NCBI GenBank assembly: GCA_036388475.1
Contig: DASVRT010000086.1
Span: forward strand, 10,108-74,107
Direction of reading: 5' to 3'
Origin: JALZHR01 sp036388475
GTDB taxonomy: Bacteria; Acidobacteriota; Blastocatellia; Pyrinomonadales; Pyrinomonadaceae
DNA length: 64,000 nucleotides
Shown: positions 1 through 8,518 of the stretch, piece after piece
Layout of the letters: each line of letters begins with the position of its first letter
Numbering within the stretch: position 1 is the stretch's first letter
Made by a program: the position numbers and the translations under genes
The notes under the pieces: generated by a model
Seen by the model: the letters and a program-made list of their open reading frames with translations, nothing else
Told to the model about the DNA's origin: nothing
The model's database searches: none

Positions 1-1350
1 AGTTCAGACCTAATTATCCGCAGCCGTCGCGTCGTTTTGCCGGAGACGATTGCCCCGGCTTCGGTGCATATCCGCGGCGGCGTTATTACGGCTCTCGGAA
101 AATGGGACGAGGTGCCGGAACAAACGCCGGTTGTCGATGCCGGAGAGGCGGTGGTGATGCCCGGTCTGGTCGATGCGCACGTTCACGTTAACGAACCGGG
201 ACGCACCGAATGGGAAGGCTTTGCGACGGCGACGCGCGCGGCGGCGGCAGGCGGCGTGACGACTTTGGTCGATATGCCGCTCAACAGCATTCCGCCGACG
301 ACAACGCTCGACGGATTTAAGGAAAAACTGGCGGCGGCGCGCGGGCAATGCCGAACCGACGTCGCTTTCTGGGGCGGCGTCATACCGGGCAACACGCACG
401 AATTGGAACCGCTTTTAAACGCCGGCGTGCGCGGCTTCAAATGTTTTCTGGTGCATTCGGGCGTCGATGAATTTCCGCACGTGACCGAATCGAACCTGCT
501 CGAAGCGATGCCGGAACTGGCAAGGCTCGATTCCGTTTTGCTCGTCCACGCCGAGCTCGCCGAGCCGATTGAAAACGCCGCCGCAGAATTAAAAAACAGC
601 AGCCCCAAAGATTATCAAACCTTTCTGAAATCGCGCCCGCGAGCGGCGGAAAACGAAGCCGTCGCCTTGATGACGCGCTTGTGCCGCGAAACCGGAGCGC
701 GCGTTCACATCGTTCATCATTCTTCTTCCGATGCCTTGCCGATGCTGCGGGCGGCGCGCGCGGAAGGCTTGCCGGTGACGGTTGAAACCTGCCCGCATTA
801 TCTGACTTTCGCGGCGGAAGAAATTCCGGACGGTGCGACACATTTCAAATGCTGCCCGCCGGTGCGCGAGCGCGAAAATCGCGAAAAACTCTGGCAGGCA
901 TTAGCCGACGGCGTGATTGATATGGTCGTCTCCGACCATTCGCCCTGCACGCCGAATCTGAAACTGGCGGAAACGGGCGATTTTCTCGAAGCCTGGGGCG
1001 GCATCGCGGCTTTGCAGTTCAGTTTGCCGGTAATCTGGACGCAAGCCGAAAAGCGCGGTTTCGGTCTGCGCGAACTGACCCGGTGGATGTCGGGCGCGCC
1101 CGCAAAATTAGCCGGACTGGACAAACGCAAAGGCAAATTAGCGAGCGGCTATGATGCGGATATTGTCGTCTGGCATCCCGAAAAAGAATTTAAAATCGTG
1201 CCGGAAATAATTGAATTTAAACACAAAATCACGCCGTATGCGGGAATGAACCTGCGCGGCGTGGTCGAATCTACATACGTGCGCGGCGTGAAAGTTTACG
1301 AGAATGGAGAGTTTGCCAACAATCCAGGTGGCGCATTACTGACGTATTAA
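1..1350 (+). CDS. allB: Allantoinase (5'-truncated by window edge)
   Basis: Hydrolyses allantoin to allantoate, a cytosolic metal-dependent amidohydrolase step of urate breakdown. The reading frame is open from base 1 (S-S-D-L-I-I-R-S-R-R-V-V), matching the conserved N-terminus of allantoinases, so the true start lies just upstream and the TTG at base 37 is not the start. Visible metal-site motifs are D-A-H-V-H-V near base 172, the carbamylated-lysine region G-F-K-C-F, V-H-A-E, H-I-V-H-H and S-D-H-S-P. The C-terminus ends with the usual T-Y-V-R-G-V strand of cyclic amidohydrolases. It is followed 18 bases later by allantoicase. Alternative: a dihydropyrimidinase/hydantoinase relative, but the operon context makes allantoinase much more likely. 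Confidence 0.93.
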   Translation, partial: SSDLIIRSRRVVLPETIAPASVHIRGGVITALGKWDEVPEQTPVVDAGEAVVMPGLVDAHVHVNEPGRTEWEGFATATRAAAAGGVTTLVDMPLNSIPPTTTLDGFKEKLAAARGQCRTDVAFWGGVIPGNTHELEPLLNAGVRGFKCFLVHSGVDEFPHVTESNLLEAMPELARLDSVLLVHAELAEPIENAAAELKNSSPKDYQTFLKSRPRAAENEAVALMTRLCRETGARVHIVHHSSSDALPMLRAARAEGLPVTVETCPHYLTFAAEEIPDGATHFKCCPPVRERENREKLWQALADGVIDMVVSDHSPCTPNLKLAETGDFLEAWGGIAALQFSLPVIWTQAEKRGFGLRELTRWMSGAPAKLAGLDKRKGKLASGYDADIVVWHPEKEFKIVPEIIEFKHKITPYAGMNLRGVVESTYVRGVKVYENGEFANNPGGALLTY

Positions 1351-1368
1351 CGATGGTCAAAATTTATT

Positions 1369-2367
1369 ATGGATTTTACTGAACTGATTGATTTGGCTTC
1401 CGAAAAGCTCGGCGGCGCGGTTCTTTACGCCAACGACGATTTTTTCGCGCCGAAAGAAAATCTGCTGAAACCGCAAGCGCCGATTTTTATCGAGGGCAAA
1501 TATACGGATTTGGGCAAATGGATGGACGGCTGGGAAACGCGCCGCCGCCGGAGCCCGCGTTTGAACGAAAGTTTCGACTGGTGCATCGTTCGTCTGGGAT
1601 TGTCGGGCGTTATTCACGGCGTCGTCGTGGACACGAGCTTTTTTCGCGGCAATTTTCCTTCGCATTGCTCGCTGGAAGCCTGCGCCGTCGAAGGTCATCC
1701 GACCGTCGAACGGTTGCTTGAGGCGGAAACCGAATGGTTCGAGATTTTGCCGCAGTCGGAATTGGCGGGCGACTCGCAAAATCGTTTCGCCATAAATTAC
1801 GAACGGCGCGCGACGCATTTACGGCTGAAAATTTACCCGGACGGCGGCGTGGCGCGGCTTCGCGTTTACGGCGTCGTTGTGCCGAATTGGGACGCGCTGA
1901 AAAAACGCGAGAGCGAGATTGATTTGGCGGCGGTCGCGCACGGCGGCAGCGTCCTGGAAGCCAGCGATATGTTTTTCGGACACAAGCACAACCTGATTAT
2001 GCCGGGACGCGCGCAGGATATGAGCGACGGCTGGGAAACCAAACGGCGGCGCGGCGCGGGCTACGATTGGTGCGTTATAAAGCTCGGCGCAGCCGGAAAT
2101 ATCAAGCGCGTCGAAGTCGATACGGCGCACTTTAAAGGCAATTATCCCGAAAGCTGTTCGATTGAAGTTTGCCGCGCCGACGATGACGCGAGCCTCGATT
2201 CAATCAACTGGCAGGAGCTTTTGCCGGATAAAAAACTTCAGGCGCACACGCGCCACGTTTTTGTCGATGAACTGAACGACTGCGGCGCGGCGACGCACGT
2301 TCGATTCAATATTTACCCGGACGGCGGCATCAGTCGCCTGCGTCTTTACGGGAGAATTTCCGAATGA
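1369..2367 (+). CDS. alc: Allantoicase
   Basis: Converts allantoate to ureidoglycolate and urea. The 332-residue protein has the internal duplication typical of the family. Repeat 1 (about residues 15-170) and repeat 2 (about 185-330) each carry W-E-T-[RK]-R-R-R, D-W-C-[IV]-[VI]-[RK]-L-G, V-[DE]-[VT] and I-Y-P-D-G-G motifs. Its stop codon overlaps the start of the next gene (ATGA at 2364), indicating translational coupling. The product needs a ureidoglycolate lyase or hydrolase, which is not recognisable in this window. Confidence 0.94.
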   Translation: MDFTELIDLASEKLGGAVLYANDDFFAPKENLLKPQAPIFIEGKYTDLGKWMDGWETRRRRSPRLNESFDWCIVRLGLSGVIHGVVVDTSFFRGNFPSHCSLEACAVEGHPTVERLLEAETEWFEILPQSELAGDSQNRFAINYERRATHLRLKIYPDGGVARLRVYGVVVPNWDALKKRESEIDLAAVAHGGSVLEASDMFFGHKHNLIMPGRAQDMSDGWETKRRRGAGYDWCVIKLGAAGNIKRVEVDTAHFKGNYPESCSIEVCRADDDASLDSINWQELLPDKKLQAHTRHVFVDELNDCGAATHVRFNIYPDGGISRLRLYGRISE

Positions 2368-2879
2368 GCGAAGGATTAAAACGGTTAAATCTCGCGCGGC
2401 GCGAAATCGCGGAATCCCGGTTTCTCGATTGCTGCGGCTCGCGACAGTGGGCGCGGATGATGACCGCGGCGCGTCCTTTTGCGGAGGTTGCCGCGCTGCT
2501 GGAAAAAGCCGCGCAAATCTGGCGAGGTCTCGACGCGCGGGATTGGCTCGAAGCGTTTGCCGCGCATCCGAAAATCGGCGCGCGTCAAGCCGCTCCGAAA
2601 CAGCAGGCGCAGTCTGCCGAATGGTCGCACGGCGAGCAATCCGGCACGCGCCCGGCAGCCGATTCGGTGCTGGAAGCGCTGGCGGAAGCCAACCGTTTGT
2701 ATGAAGAGAAATTCGGGTATATATTCATCGTGTGCGCGACGGGCAAAAGCGCGGAACAAATGCTTGAAATCTGCCGTCGCCGCCGGCATAACGACGCCGG
2801 TTCAGAACTGCTGACTGCGGCTGAAGAACAGCGAAAGATAACGGAAATCAGATTAAAGAAGCTGCTCGCGGAAAATTGA
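2364..2879 (+). CDS. uraD: 2-oxo-4-hydroxy-4-carboxy-5-ureidoimidazoline (OHCU) decarboxylase
   Basis: Decarboxylates OHCU to S-allantoin, the last step in converting urate to allantoin. The 171-residue length fits the family. The catalytic H-P-K-I-G motif is at about residues 69-73, and the W-S-H-G-E-Q-S-G segment supplies the conserved Glu-Gln near the active site. The helical C-terminal region (Y-E-E-K-F-G-Y-I-F-I-V) is typical. It overlaps allantoicase by four bases and ends one base before uraH, so it belongs to the same transcript. Confidence 0.93.
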   Translation: MSEGLKRLNLARREIAESRFLDCCGSRQWARMMTAARPFAEVAALLEKAAQIWRGLDARDWLEAFAAHPKIGARQAAPKQQAQSAEWSHGEQSGTRPAADSVLEALAEANRLYEEKFGYIFIVCATGKSAEQMLEICRRRRHNDAGSELLTAAEEQRKITEIRLKKLLAEN

Positions 2880-2880
2880 A

Positions 2881-3225
2881 ATGAGCGCAATCACGACACA
2901 CATTCTGGATGTTTCGACCGGCGTTCCGGCGCGCGGCGTAGCGGTGACGCTGGAACGGCAGGCGGCGAACGGGGCGTGGGGAATTATCGGCAAAGGCGCG
3001 ACGGACGACGACGGGCGGCTGCGCGATTTGCTCGATTCCGAAGCTGTTTTACAGGCGGGAAATTATCGTCTGACTTTCGAAACCGGAGCTTATTTTGCCA
3101 AACAAAAAATCGAAGGTTTCTATCCGCAGGCGGCGGTGACGTTTACCGTGCGCGACGCGGCGCAGCACTATCACGTGCCGCTGCTGCTCAGTCCGTTCGG
3201 GTATTCGACTTATCGCGGGAGCTGA
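2881..3225 (+). CDS. uraH: 5-hydroxyisourate hydrolase (transthyretin-like)
   Basis: Hydrolyses 5-hydroxyisourate, the product of urate oxidase, to OHCU. The 114-residue protein has the diagnostic N-terminal T-H-I-L-D-V-S-T-G-V-P-A signature (residues 5-17) and ends in Y-R-G-S, the C-terminal signature of HIU hydrolases. The C-terminal H-Y-H-V-P-L-L-L strand is also conserved. No signal peptide is seen, so it acts in the cytosol with the neighbouring uraD and urate oxidase. The start lies one base after the uraD stop. Confidence 0.95.
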   Translation: MSAITTHILDVSTGVPARGVAVTLERQAANGAWGIIGKGATDDDGRLRDLLDSEAVLQAGNYRLTFETGAYFAKQKIEGFYPQAAVTFTVRDAAQHYHVPLLLSPFGYSTYRGS

Positions 3226-3229
3226 AAAT

Positions 3230-4078
3230 ATGCCAGTCAAACTAGCGCAAAACAATTACGGCAAAGCGCGCGTGCGCCTGATGAAAGTCGCGCGCGAGGG
3301 CGAGCGTCACGAATTACAGAATCTGACCGTGCGCGTTGCGTTTGAAGGCGATTTTACGGACGTTCACACGACCGGCGACAACGCCAAAGTGCTGCCGACC
3401 GACACGATGAAAAACACCGTCTACACGCTGTCGCAGCAGACGCGGGAAATCGAGGAAATCGAAACGTTTGCGCTCAGGCTGGCGGATTATTTTCTGGCGA
3501 ACAACCGTCACGTGACGCGGGTTATCATCGAGATTGCCGAACACGGCTGGACGCGAATCGCCGTCGGCGGCGCGCCGCATCAACATTCTTTCACCAAAGG
3601 CAGCGACGAAAAGCGCACGACGACCGTCAATGCCGCGCGCGGCGCGGCGACGACGATTGAATCCGGCATCGAAGATTTAATCGTTTTGAAAACGACCAAA
3701 TCCGGCTTTGTCGGTTTTATCAAGGATTGCTACACGACCCTGCCGGAAACGACCGACAGGATTTTCTGCACCTCGGTCAAAGCCGATTGGCGCTACGCGG
3801 GCGCGGAAGCGGCGACGGGCGAAAACTGGCGCCGCGTGCGGCAGACGATTATCGAAACCTTTGCCGGGCACGACAGCCTTTCGGTTCAGCACACGCTCTA
3901 CGCGATGGGCGAAGCCGTGCTGGAAAAATTCGCGGACGTCGCGGAAATATCGTTCTCGCTGCCGAATATCCATTGCCTGCCCGTCGATTTTACGCGCTTC
4001 GGCTTGGAGAACGACAACCGGATTTTTACGCCGACCGACGAGCCGCACGGCTTGATTGAAGCGCGTTTGAGCCGCTAA
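3230..4078 (+). CDS. uox: Urate oxidase (uricase)
   Basis: Cofactor-free oxidation of urate to 5-hydroxyisourate. The 282-residue protein carries N-Y-G-K near the N-terminus and the V-L-P-T-D-T-M-K-N-T-V-Y signature with the catalytic Thr-Asp region (about residues 54-65). It also has F-T-K-G and the C-terminal I-H-C-L-P-V-D segment typical of uricases. It starts four bases after uraH and closes the five-gene order allB-alc-uraD-uraH-uox. No urate transporter or xanthine dehydrogenase is present here; either may lie upstream of base 1. Confidence 0.94.
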   Translation: MPVKLAQNNYGKARVRLMKVAREGERHELQNLTVRVAFEGDFTDVHTTGDNAKVLPTDTMKNTVYTLSQQTREIEEIETFALRLADYFLANNRHVTRVIIEIAEHGWTRIAVGGAPHQHSFTKGSDEKRTTTVNAARGAATTIESGIEDLIVLKTTKSGFVGFIKDCYTTLPETTDRIFCTSVKADWRYAGAEAATGENWRRVRQTIIETFAGHDSLSVQHTLYAMGEAVLEKFADVAEISFSLPNIHCLPVDFTRFGLENDNRIFTPTDEPHGLIEARLSR

Positions 4079-4132
4079 AAGGCAGGCTTAAGAAGGGTAA
4101 ACCTGCTCGCTTTAGCCTTCAAAGCGATGCGA

Positions 4133-4426
4133 TTAGGTCAAAACATCATTCGTTTAGGTCGAATCATCATCCGTTTAGGTCAAATCATCATCCGTTTAGG
4201 TCAAAAGGTTAAACTATTAGGTCTGGAACCTAAAACTTTAGGTTCCAGACCTAAAGTTTTAGCCTCTGAACCTAAAACTTTAGGCTTCGAACCTAATCAA
4301 TTAGGCTCGGAGCCTAAACGAATAGGTTCCAGACCTAATTCTTTAGGTTCCAGACCTAATGCATTAGGCTTTTGACCTAAAGAATTAGGTTCCGAACCTA
4401 AAGAATCAGGTTCAGGACTTAATTTT
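4133..4426. repeat. Fourteen tandem 21-bp units, most with internal dyad symmetry
   Basis: Units begin exactly every 21 bases from 4133 to 4406. The first four share the left half TTAGGTC followed by AATCATCATCCGT-like sequence. Units 5-14 mostly read TTAGGT-N5-ACCTAA-N4, a 6-bp dyad. In unit 9 (4301) both arms change together to TTAGGC/GCCTAA, which keeps the symmetry. Because 21 is divisible by three, one frame stays open (4127-4375) and gives an L-G-S-R-P-K-x heptapeptide. I treat this as an artefact of the repeat. The array fills the gap between the urate operon and the DUF6986 gene. Confidence 0.95.
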
Positions 4427-4471
4427 CTTTCGTTTTTTCCGGTCAGGCGGGTAGAATCATTAATAATTATC

Positions 4472-5806
4472 ATGACAACAACACTTTCGCAGGAATCATT
4501 GCAGGAAATTACAGGCTCGCTGAAATCTTCGCTCGCTTCTTTCTCGGCGCGTTATCCGGGCGAATCCGGTCGCCGGCAGCCGGTGCACACCGTTTACGGC
4601 GGCGCGCATCTTTTTAAATCCGACACCGCGCCGCGGCTCGGCTCGCTGGCGCTGCGCGCTTTTGAAACTTACGCGCCCGACGCGGCGACCTTCGCGCAGG
4701 TGCTCGGATTGCCCGATAAACTGGCTGGCACGATTTACGAGCGCGTGCGCGAAAAAATCACGCGCGAGCCGGTCGAAGATTTTCGCATCGACTTTGAAGA
4801 CGGTTACGGCACGCGTCCCGACGCCGAAGAAGACGGTCACGCCGCGAGCGCCGCGCAGGAAGCGGCGAAAGGTTTCGCGGCGGGAACGCTGCCGCCGTTT
4901 ATCGGCATTCGCATCAAAACCTTTTCGGAAGAGCTGCACGCGCGCAGCATTCGCACGCTCGATTTGTTTCTGACGACGCTCGTCGAAGCAACCGGCGGGC
5001 GACTGCCGGAAAACTTCGTCGTCACGCTGCCGAAAATCGTTCTGGCTGAACAGGTGACGACGCTCGTCGAGATTTTCGATTTGCTCGAAACGCGTCTGAA
5101 TCTGCCTAAAAACTCTCTGAAAATGGAGATGATGGTCGAAACCACGCAGTCGATTATCAACGAGCGCGGCGAGGCGAATCTGCCGAAGCTTCTGGAAGCC
5201 GCGCGCGGTCGCTGCCTCGCCGCGCATTTCGGCACATACGATTACACGGCGAGCTGCAGCATCACCGCCGCTTATCAGGATATGCTGCATCCGGCGTGCG
5301 ATTTCGCGCGCCATATGATGCAGATTTCCTTCGGCGGAACGGGCATCTGGCTGTCTGACGGCGCGACGAATATTATGCCCGTCGCGCCGCATCGCGGAGA
5401 GCTGACGGCGCAGCAGGAAGCCGAAAACCGAGGCGTCGTTCATCGCGCCTGGAAATTGCACTACGAGCATACGCGGCATTCGCTCGCCAACGCTTTTTAT
5501 CAGGGCTGGGATTTACACCCGGCGCAATTGCCGACGCGTTACGCGGCTGTTTATACTTTTTTTCTCGAAGGCTTGGACGCGGCTTCCGAGCGACTTCGGA
5601 ATTTTGTGGCGAAAGCGGCGCAGGCGACTTTGGTGGGCGACGTTTTCGACGACGCGGCGACCGGGCAAGGACTGCTGAATTATTTCCTGCGCGCCATTAA
5701 TTGCCGCGCCCTGACCGAACGGGAAGCGCAGGATTTGACGACTCTGACGCTCGAAGAATTGCGCTCCGGCTCGTTCGTCAGGATTTTGCAGAACCGGCAA
5801 AAATAA
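4472..5806 (+). CDS. DUF6986 family HpcH/HpaI/CitE-like lyase or synthase
   Basis: Predicted TIM-barrel enzyme related to CitE/HpcH aldolases and malate synthase; 444 residues, no signal peptide. Visible pieces are D-F-R-I-D-F-E-D-G-Y-G (about 107-117), G-I-R-I-K-T-F with a likely substrate-binding Arg (about 146-152), M-E-M-M-V-E-T with a probable metal-binding Glu (about 218-224) and G-T-Y-D-Y-T-A-S with a second acidic ligand (about 253-260). The family assignment is from memory and the exact reaction is not established. Position after the urate operon suggests glyoxylate, the end product of ureidoglycolate cleavage, as substrate (inference). The 21-bp array separates it from uricase. Confidence 0.75.
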   Translation: MTTTLSQESLQEITGSLKSSLASFSARYPGESGRRQPVHTVYGGAHLFKSDTAPRLGSLALRAFETYAPDAATFAQVLGLPDKLAGTIYERVREKITREPVEDFRIDFEDGYGTRPDAEEDGHAASAAQEAAKGFAAGTLPPFIGIRIKTFSEELHARSIRTLDLFLTTLVEATGGRLPENFVVTLPKIVLAEQVTTLVEIFDLLETRLNLPKNSLKMEMMVETTQSIINERGEANLPKLLEAARGRCLAAHFGTYDYTASCSITAAYQDMLHPACDFARHMMQISFGGTGIWLSDGATNIMPVAPHRGELTAQQEAENRGVVHRAWKLHYEHTRHSLANAFYQGWDLHPAQLPTRYAAVYTFFLEGLDAASERLRNFVAKAAQATLVGDVFDDAATGQGLLNYFLRAINCRALTEREAQDLTTLTLEELRSGSFVRILQNRQK

Positions 5807-5930
5807 GCGGAATTTGCGCGGATGCCGAACTCACGCTCATTGATTTTCTAAAACGTGCCGACGGGCGAAACATCTTCGGATACAAGGCGGCGAAAGATTT
5901 GTCGGTTTTCATTCCTGAAAGGAGAAAATT

Positions 5931-6080
5931 ATGAACTGGCTGTGGATTGGAGTTATCGGTATTTATGTGAATTTCACGGTTTTTCTGTTCACGGATTTTT
6001 CTATTTTGTATTTTTTCGCTTTAACGGCGTGCATCGCGCTGGCGGTCTGGAAAATGACCGCCGCGCAAAAACGCAAGTAA
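5931..6080 (+). CDS. Small membrane protein, 49 residues
   Basis: Short ORF preceded by a strong ribosome binding site (AAAGGAGAAAATT then ATG). The product begins M-N-W-L-W-I-G-V-I-G-I-Y and has two hydrophobic stretches (about 3-20 and 24-41) followed by a basic tail, K-M-T-A-A-Q-K-R-K. It is predicted to sit in the inner membrane as a hairpin or single span. I do not recognise the family. It lies 124 bases after the DUF6986 gene on the same strand and could be co-transcribed. Confidence 0.65.
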   Translation: MNWLWIGVIGIYVNFTVFLFTDFSILYFFALTACIALAVWKMTAAQKRK

Positions 6081-6081
6081 G

Positions 6082-6198
6082 TGAGAATTGAGAACGGGTA
6101 GCTGAGAACTGAAATCGCTCTCAGTTCTGCCTTCGGACTTCCGTCTTCTCTCGTCCGTCTTCTCAATTCTGAATTCTCGATTCTTAATTCTCATTTCC
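6082..6198. repeat. Inverted repeat of GAGAATT/GAGAACT words
   Basis: GAGAATTGAGAAC and GAGAACTGA on the left are mirrored by TCAGTTCT, TTCTCAATTCTGAATTCTC and TTAATTCTC on the right. The imperfect hairpin lies between the 49-aa gene and the S46 peptidase gene. It could act as terminator or RNA stabiliser (inference). Confidence 0.7.
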
Positions 6199-6364
6199 GC
6201 CGCAAATCCTGAGGACTTTTTTGCATCATAGCCATTCGCCGCAACGAAGAGGAAATGAATGATTGATTTACGCGCGAGAAATTGTAAAATCTTATAAAAA
6301 CCAAATGCGAAAACCGCGAATGAGCAGTCTCGGACTCAACGTTTTCTTTTACGGAGACAATTAT

Positions 6365-8440
6365 ATGAAAAAAATATCAGCCCTTTTATTGCTTTTCAGC
6401 TTTTTAATCGGCGTTCCTGCGGCGGCGCGCGCCGACGAGGGAATGTGGACTTTTGACAATCCGCCGCTCCGGCAGTGGAAAGAGCGTTATAATTTTGAGC
6501 CGACCGCCGAATGGCTGGAAAAAGTTCGCTTCGCGTCCGTTCGATTGAACGACGGCGGTTCGGGCGGTTTCGTTTCGCCGGACGGCTTGCTCGTGACCAA
6601 TCAGCACGTCGCCGACGGGCAGCTGCAAAAGCTTTCCACGAAGGAAAAAAACTTAACGCGCGACGGTTTTTATGCGCGAACCCGCGCGGAAGAATTAAAA
6701 GCGCCCGACCTCGAAGTCAACGTGCTCGTCTCTTTCGAAAACGTCACCGACCGCGTTCAATCATCGGTTAAAACGGGCGCGACGGACAAGGAAGCGAGCG
6801 CGCAGCGCAATGCCGTCATCTCGCAGATTGAAAAGGAATCGACCGAAAAAACCGGCTTGAAAAGCGATGTCGTCTCGCTTTACAGCGGCGGCGAATACTG
6901 GCTCTATCGTCACAAAAAATATACGGACATTCGCCTCGTCTTCGCGCCCGAAGAACAAATCGCCTTTTTCGGCGGCGACTACGACAACTTCACTTTTCCG
7001 CGTCACGATTTGGATTTCACCTTCCTGCGCGCCTACGAAAACGGTCAGCCCGCCCGCACGCCGAATTATTTCAAATGGTCGGAAACCGGACCGAATGACG
7101 GCGAATTCGTCATCGCTTCGGGCAGTCCCGGCTCGACGGCTCGCCTTTTGACCGTTTCGCAGCTCGCTTACCAGCGCGACGTCGGCAATCCTTTGCAGCA
7201 AAAAGTCTGGACGCTGCGGCGCGACATTCTCGAAAATTACGGGAAGCGCGGCGCGGAACAATTGCGGCAGGCGGGCGCGGGAATTCGCGGCTTCAATAAT
7301 TCGCTCAAACGCCTGGTCGGTCAGCAGGAAGGCTTGCAGAACCCGCGAATGTTCGGCAAAAAAGAAGCCGAAGAAAAGGCTCTGAAAGACGCGCTGGCGA
7401 AAAACGCGGAACTGCAAAAAATCTACGCGCCCGCGTGGGAGCAAATCGCGACGGCTTACAGCGCGCTTCCGGCGATGTCGAATCGTCTGTCGTTTTCCAC
7501 GCTTTCGCCTTCGCGTTTAGGTTCAATTGCCACGCAGATTGTGCGTTACGGCAACGAAATCAAAAAGCCGAACGACCAGCGCTACGACGAATTTCGCGAT
7601 TCGCGTCTCGAATCCTTCAAATTCGGCTTGCTTTCGCCCGCGCCGATTTATCCCGAACTCGAAGAATACGCGCTGACGGCTTGGCTCGAAGAAGGCTTGA
7701 AAACACTGGGCGCAAACGACCCGTTTATCAAAGCCGCGCTCAATGGTCTGACGCCCGCCGAAGCCGCGAAACGAGCGATTCAGGGAACGCAGTTGAAAGA
7801 CGTCGCGGCGCGCAAAGCTTTATTGGACGGCGGCGCGGACGCGATTGCGAAATCAAACGACCCGATGATTGTAATGGCGCGCAGCGTCGAGCCGGTTATT
7901 CGCGAGCTTCGCGCGTGGAACGAGGAAAAAATCGCCAACGTCGAGGCGAGCGCGGGCGAAAAAATTGCGAAAGCGCGTTTTGCGGTTTACGGCAAAACGG
8001 TTCCGCCCGACGCGAATTTCAACCTGCGCATCGCTTACGGCAGAGTCGCGGGCTACTCAGAAGACACGACGCTCGTGCCGTTTAAAACGACCTTTTTCGG
8101 CTTATACGACCGCGCCCAGAGCTTCGGCGAGAAACCGCCTTACAATCTGCCCGCGCGTTACAAGGAAGGGCGCGGCAAATTAGACCTTTCGACGCCGCTG
8201 AATTTCGTCTATTCGGCGGACACGATTGGCGGAATGTCCGGCTCGCCCGTCATCAATCGCAACGCGGAACTGGTCGGCTTGAATTTCGACAGCAACCTGC
8301 AAAAACTTTCAAATCGCTACTGGTATATCGAGGAAGAAGAAGGCAGCCGCGCCGTCGGCGTCCACAGCGCGGCGATTCTCGAAGTTTTGCGCAAGCTTTA
8401 CGACGCGCAGGATTTAGCGAAGGAATTAACGGGCAAATAA
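6365..8440 (+). CDS. S46 family dipeptidyl-peptidase (DPP7/DPP11-like)
   Basis: Exported serine exopeptidase releasing dipeptides from peptide N-termini. I chose the ATG at 6365 (GGAGA ribosome binding site, then M-K-K-I-S-A signal peptide ending near A-R-A-D) over an upstream in-frame ATG at 6263, which adds an unlikely leader. The mature N-terminus M-W-T-F-D-N-P-P is the family hallmark. The catalytic triad is His81 (T-N-Q-H-V-A), probably Asp217 (F-P-R-H-D-L-D-F) and Ser625 (G-G-M-S-G-S-P-V). The 691 residues match the usual length of about 700. Likely periplasmic. Convergent with the tricorn-like gene, suggesting a neighbourhood for peptide scavenging. Confidence 0.93.
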   Translation: MKKISALLLLFSFLIGVPAAARADEGMWTFDNPPLRQWKERYNFEPTAEWLEKVRFASVRLNDGGSGGFVSPDGLLVTNQHVADGQLQKLSTKEKNLTRDGFYARTRAEELKAPDLEVNVLVSFENVTDRVQSSVKTGATDKEASAQRNAVISQIEKESTEKTGLKSDVVSLYSGGEYWLYRHKKYTDIRLVFAPEEQIAFFGGDYDNFTFPRHDLDFTFLRAYENGQPARTPNYFKWSETGPNDGEFVIASGSPGSTARLLTVSQLAYQRDVGNPLQQKVWTLRRDILENYGKRGAEQLRQAGAGIRGFNNSLKRLVGQQEGLQNPRMFGKKEAEEKALKDALAKNAELQKIYAPAWEQIATAYSALPAMSNRLSFSTLSPSRLGSIATQIVRYGNEIKKPNDQRYDEFRDSRLESFKFGLLSPAPIYPELEEYALTAWLEEGLKTLGANDPFIKAALNGLTPAEAAKRAIQGTQLKDVAARKALLDGGADAIAKSNDPMIVMARSVEPVIRELRAWNEEKIANVEASAGEKIAKARFAVYGKTVPPDANFNLRIAYGRVAGYSEDTTLVPFKTTFFGLYDRAQSFGEKPPYNLPARYKEGRGKLDLSTPLNFVYSADTIGGMSGSPVINRNAELVGLNFDSNLQKLSNRYWYIEEEEGSRAVGVHSAAILEVLRKLYDAQDLAKELTGK

Positions 8441-8451
8441 GGCGAAAACGC

Positions 8452-8517
8452 CTTAAACGGTAAACGGTAAACGGTAAGTTGCAAAAACTAACTACCGTTC
8501 ACCGTTTACCACTGTTA
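8452..8517. repeat. GGTAAAC-word inverted repeat between convergent genes
   Basis: GGTAAACGGTAAACGGTAAGTTG on the left is mirrored by ACTACCGTTCACCGTTTACC on the right, separated by a short A-rich loop. It fills nearly the whole gap between the S46 stop and the tricorn-like stop. Probably a bidirectional terminator-like hairpin (inference). Confidence 0.8.
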
Positions 8518-8518
8518 A

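Noticed and set aside
1..14. TTCAGACCTAATT at the left edge as another copy of the 21-bp repeat
   Set aside because: It encodes the conserved N-terminus of allantoinase in frame, and no second unit is present.
4127..4375. 82-codon ORF encoding L-G-S-x-P-K-x heptapeptides
   Set aside because: The frame stays open because the DNA repeat is 21 bp. There is no ribosome binding site, and the repeat continues past the stop.
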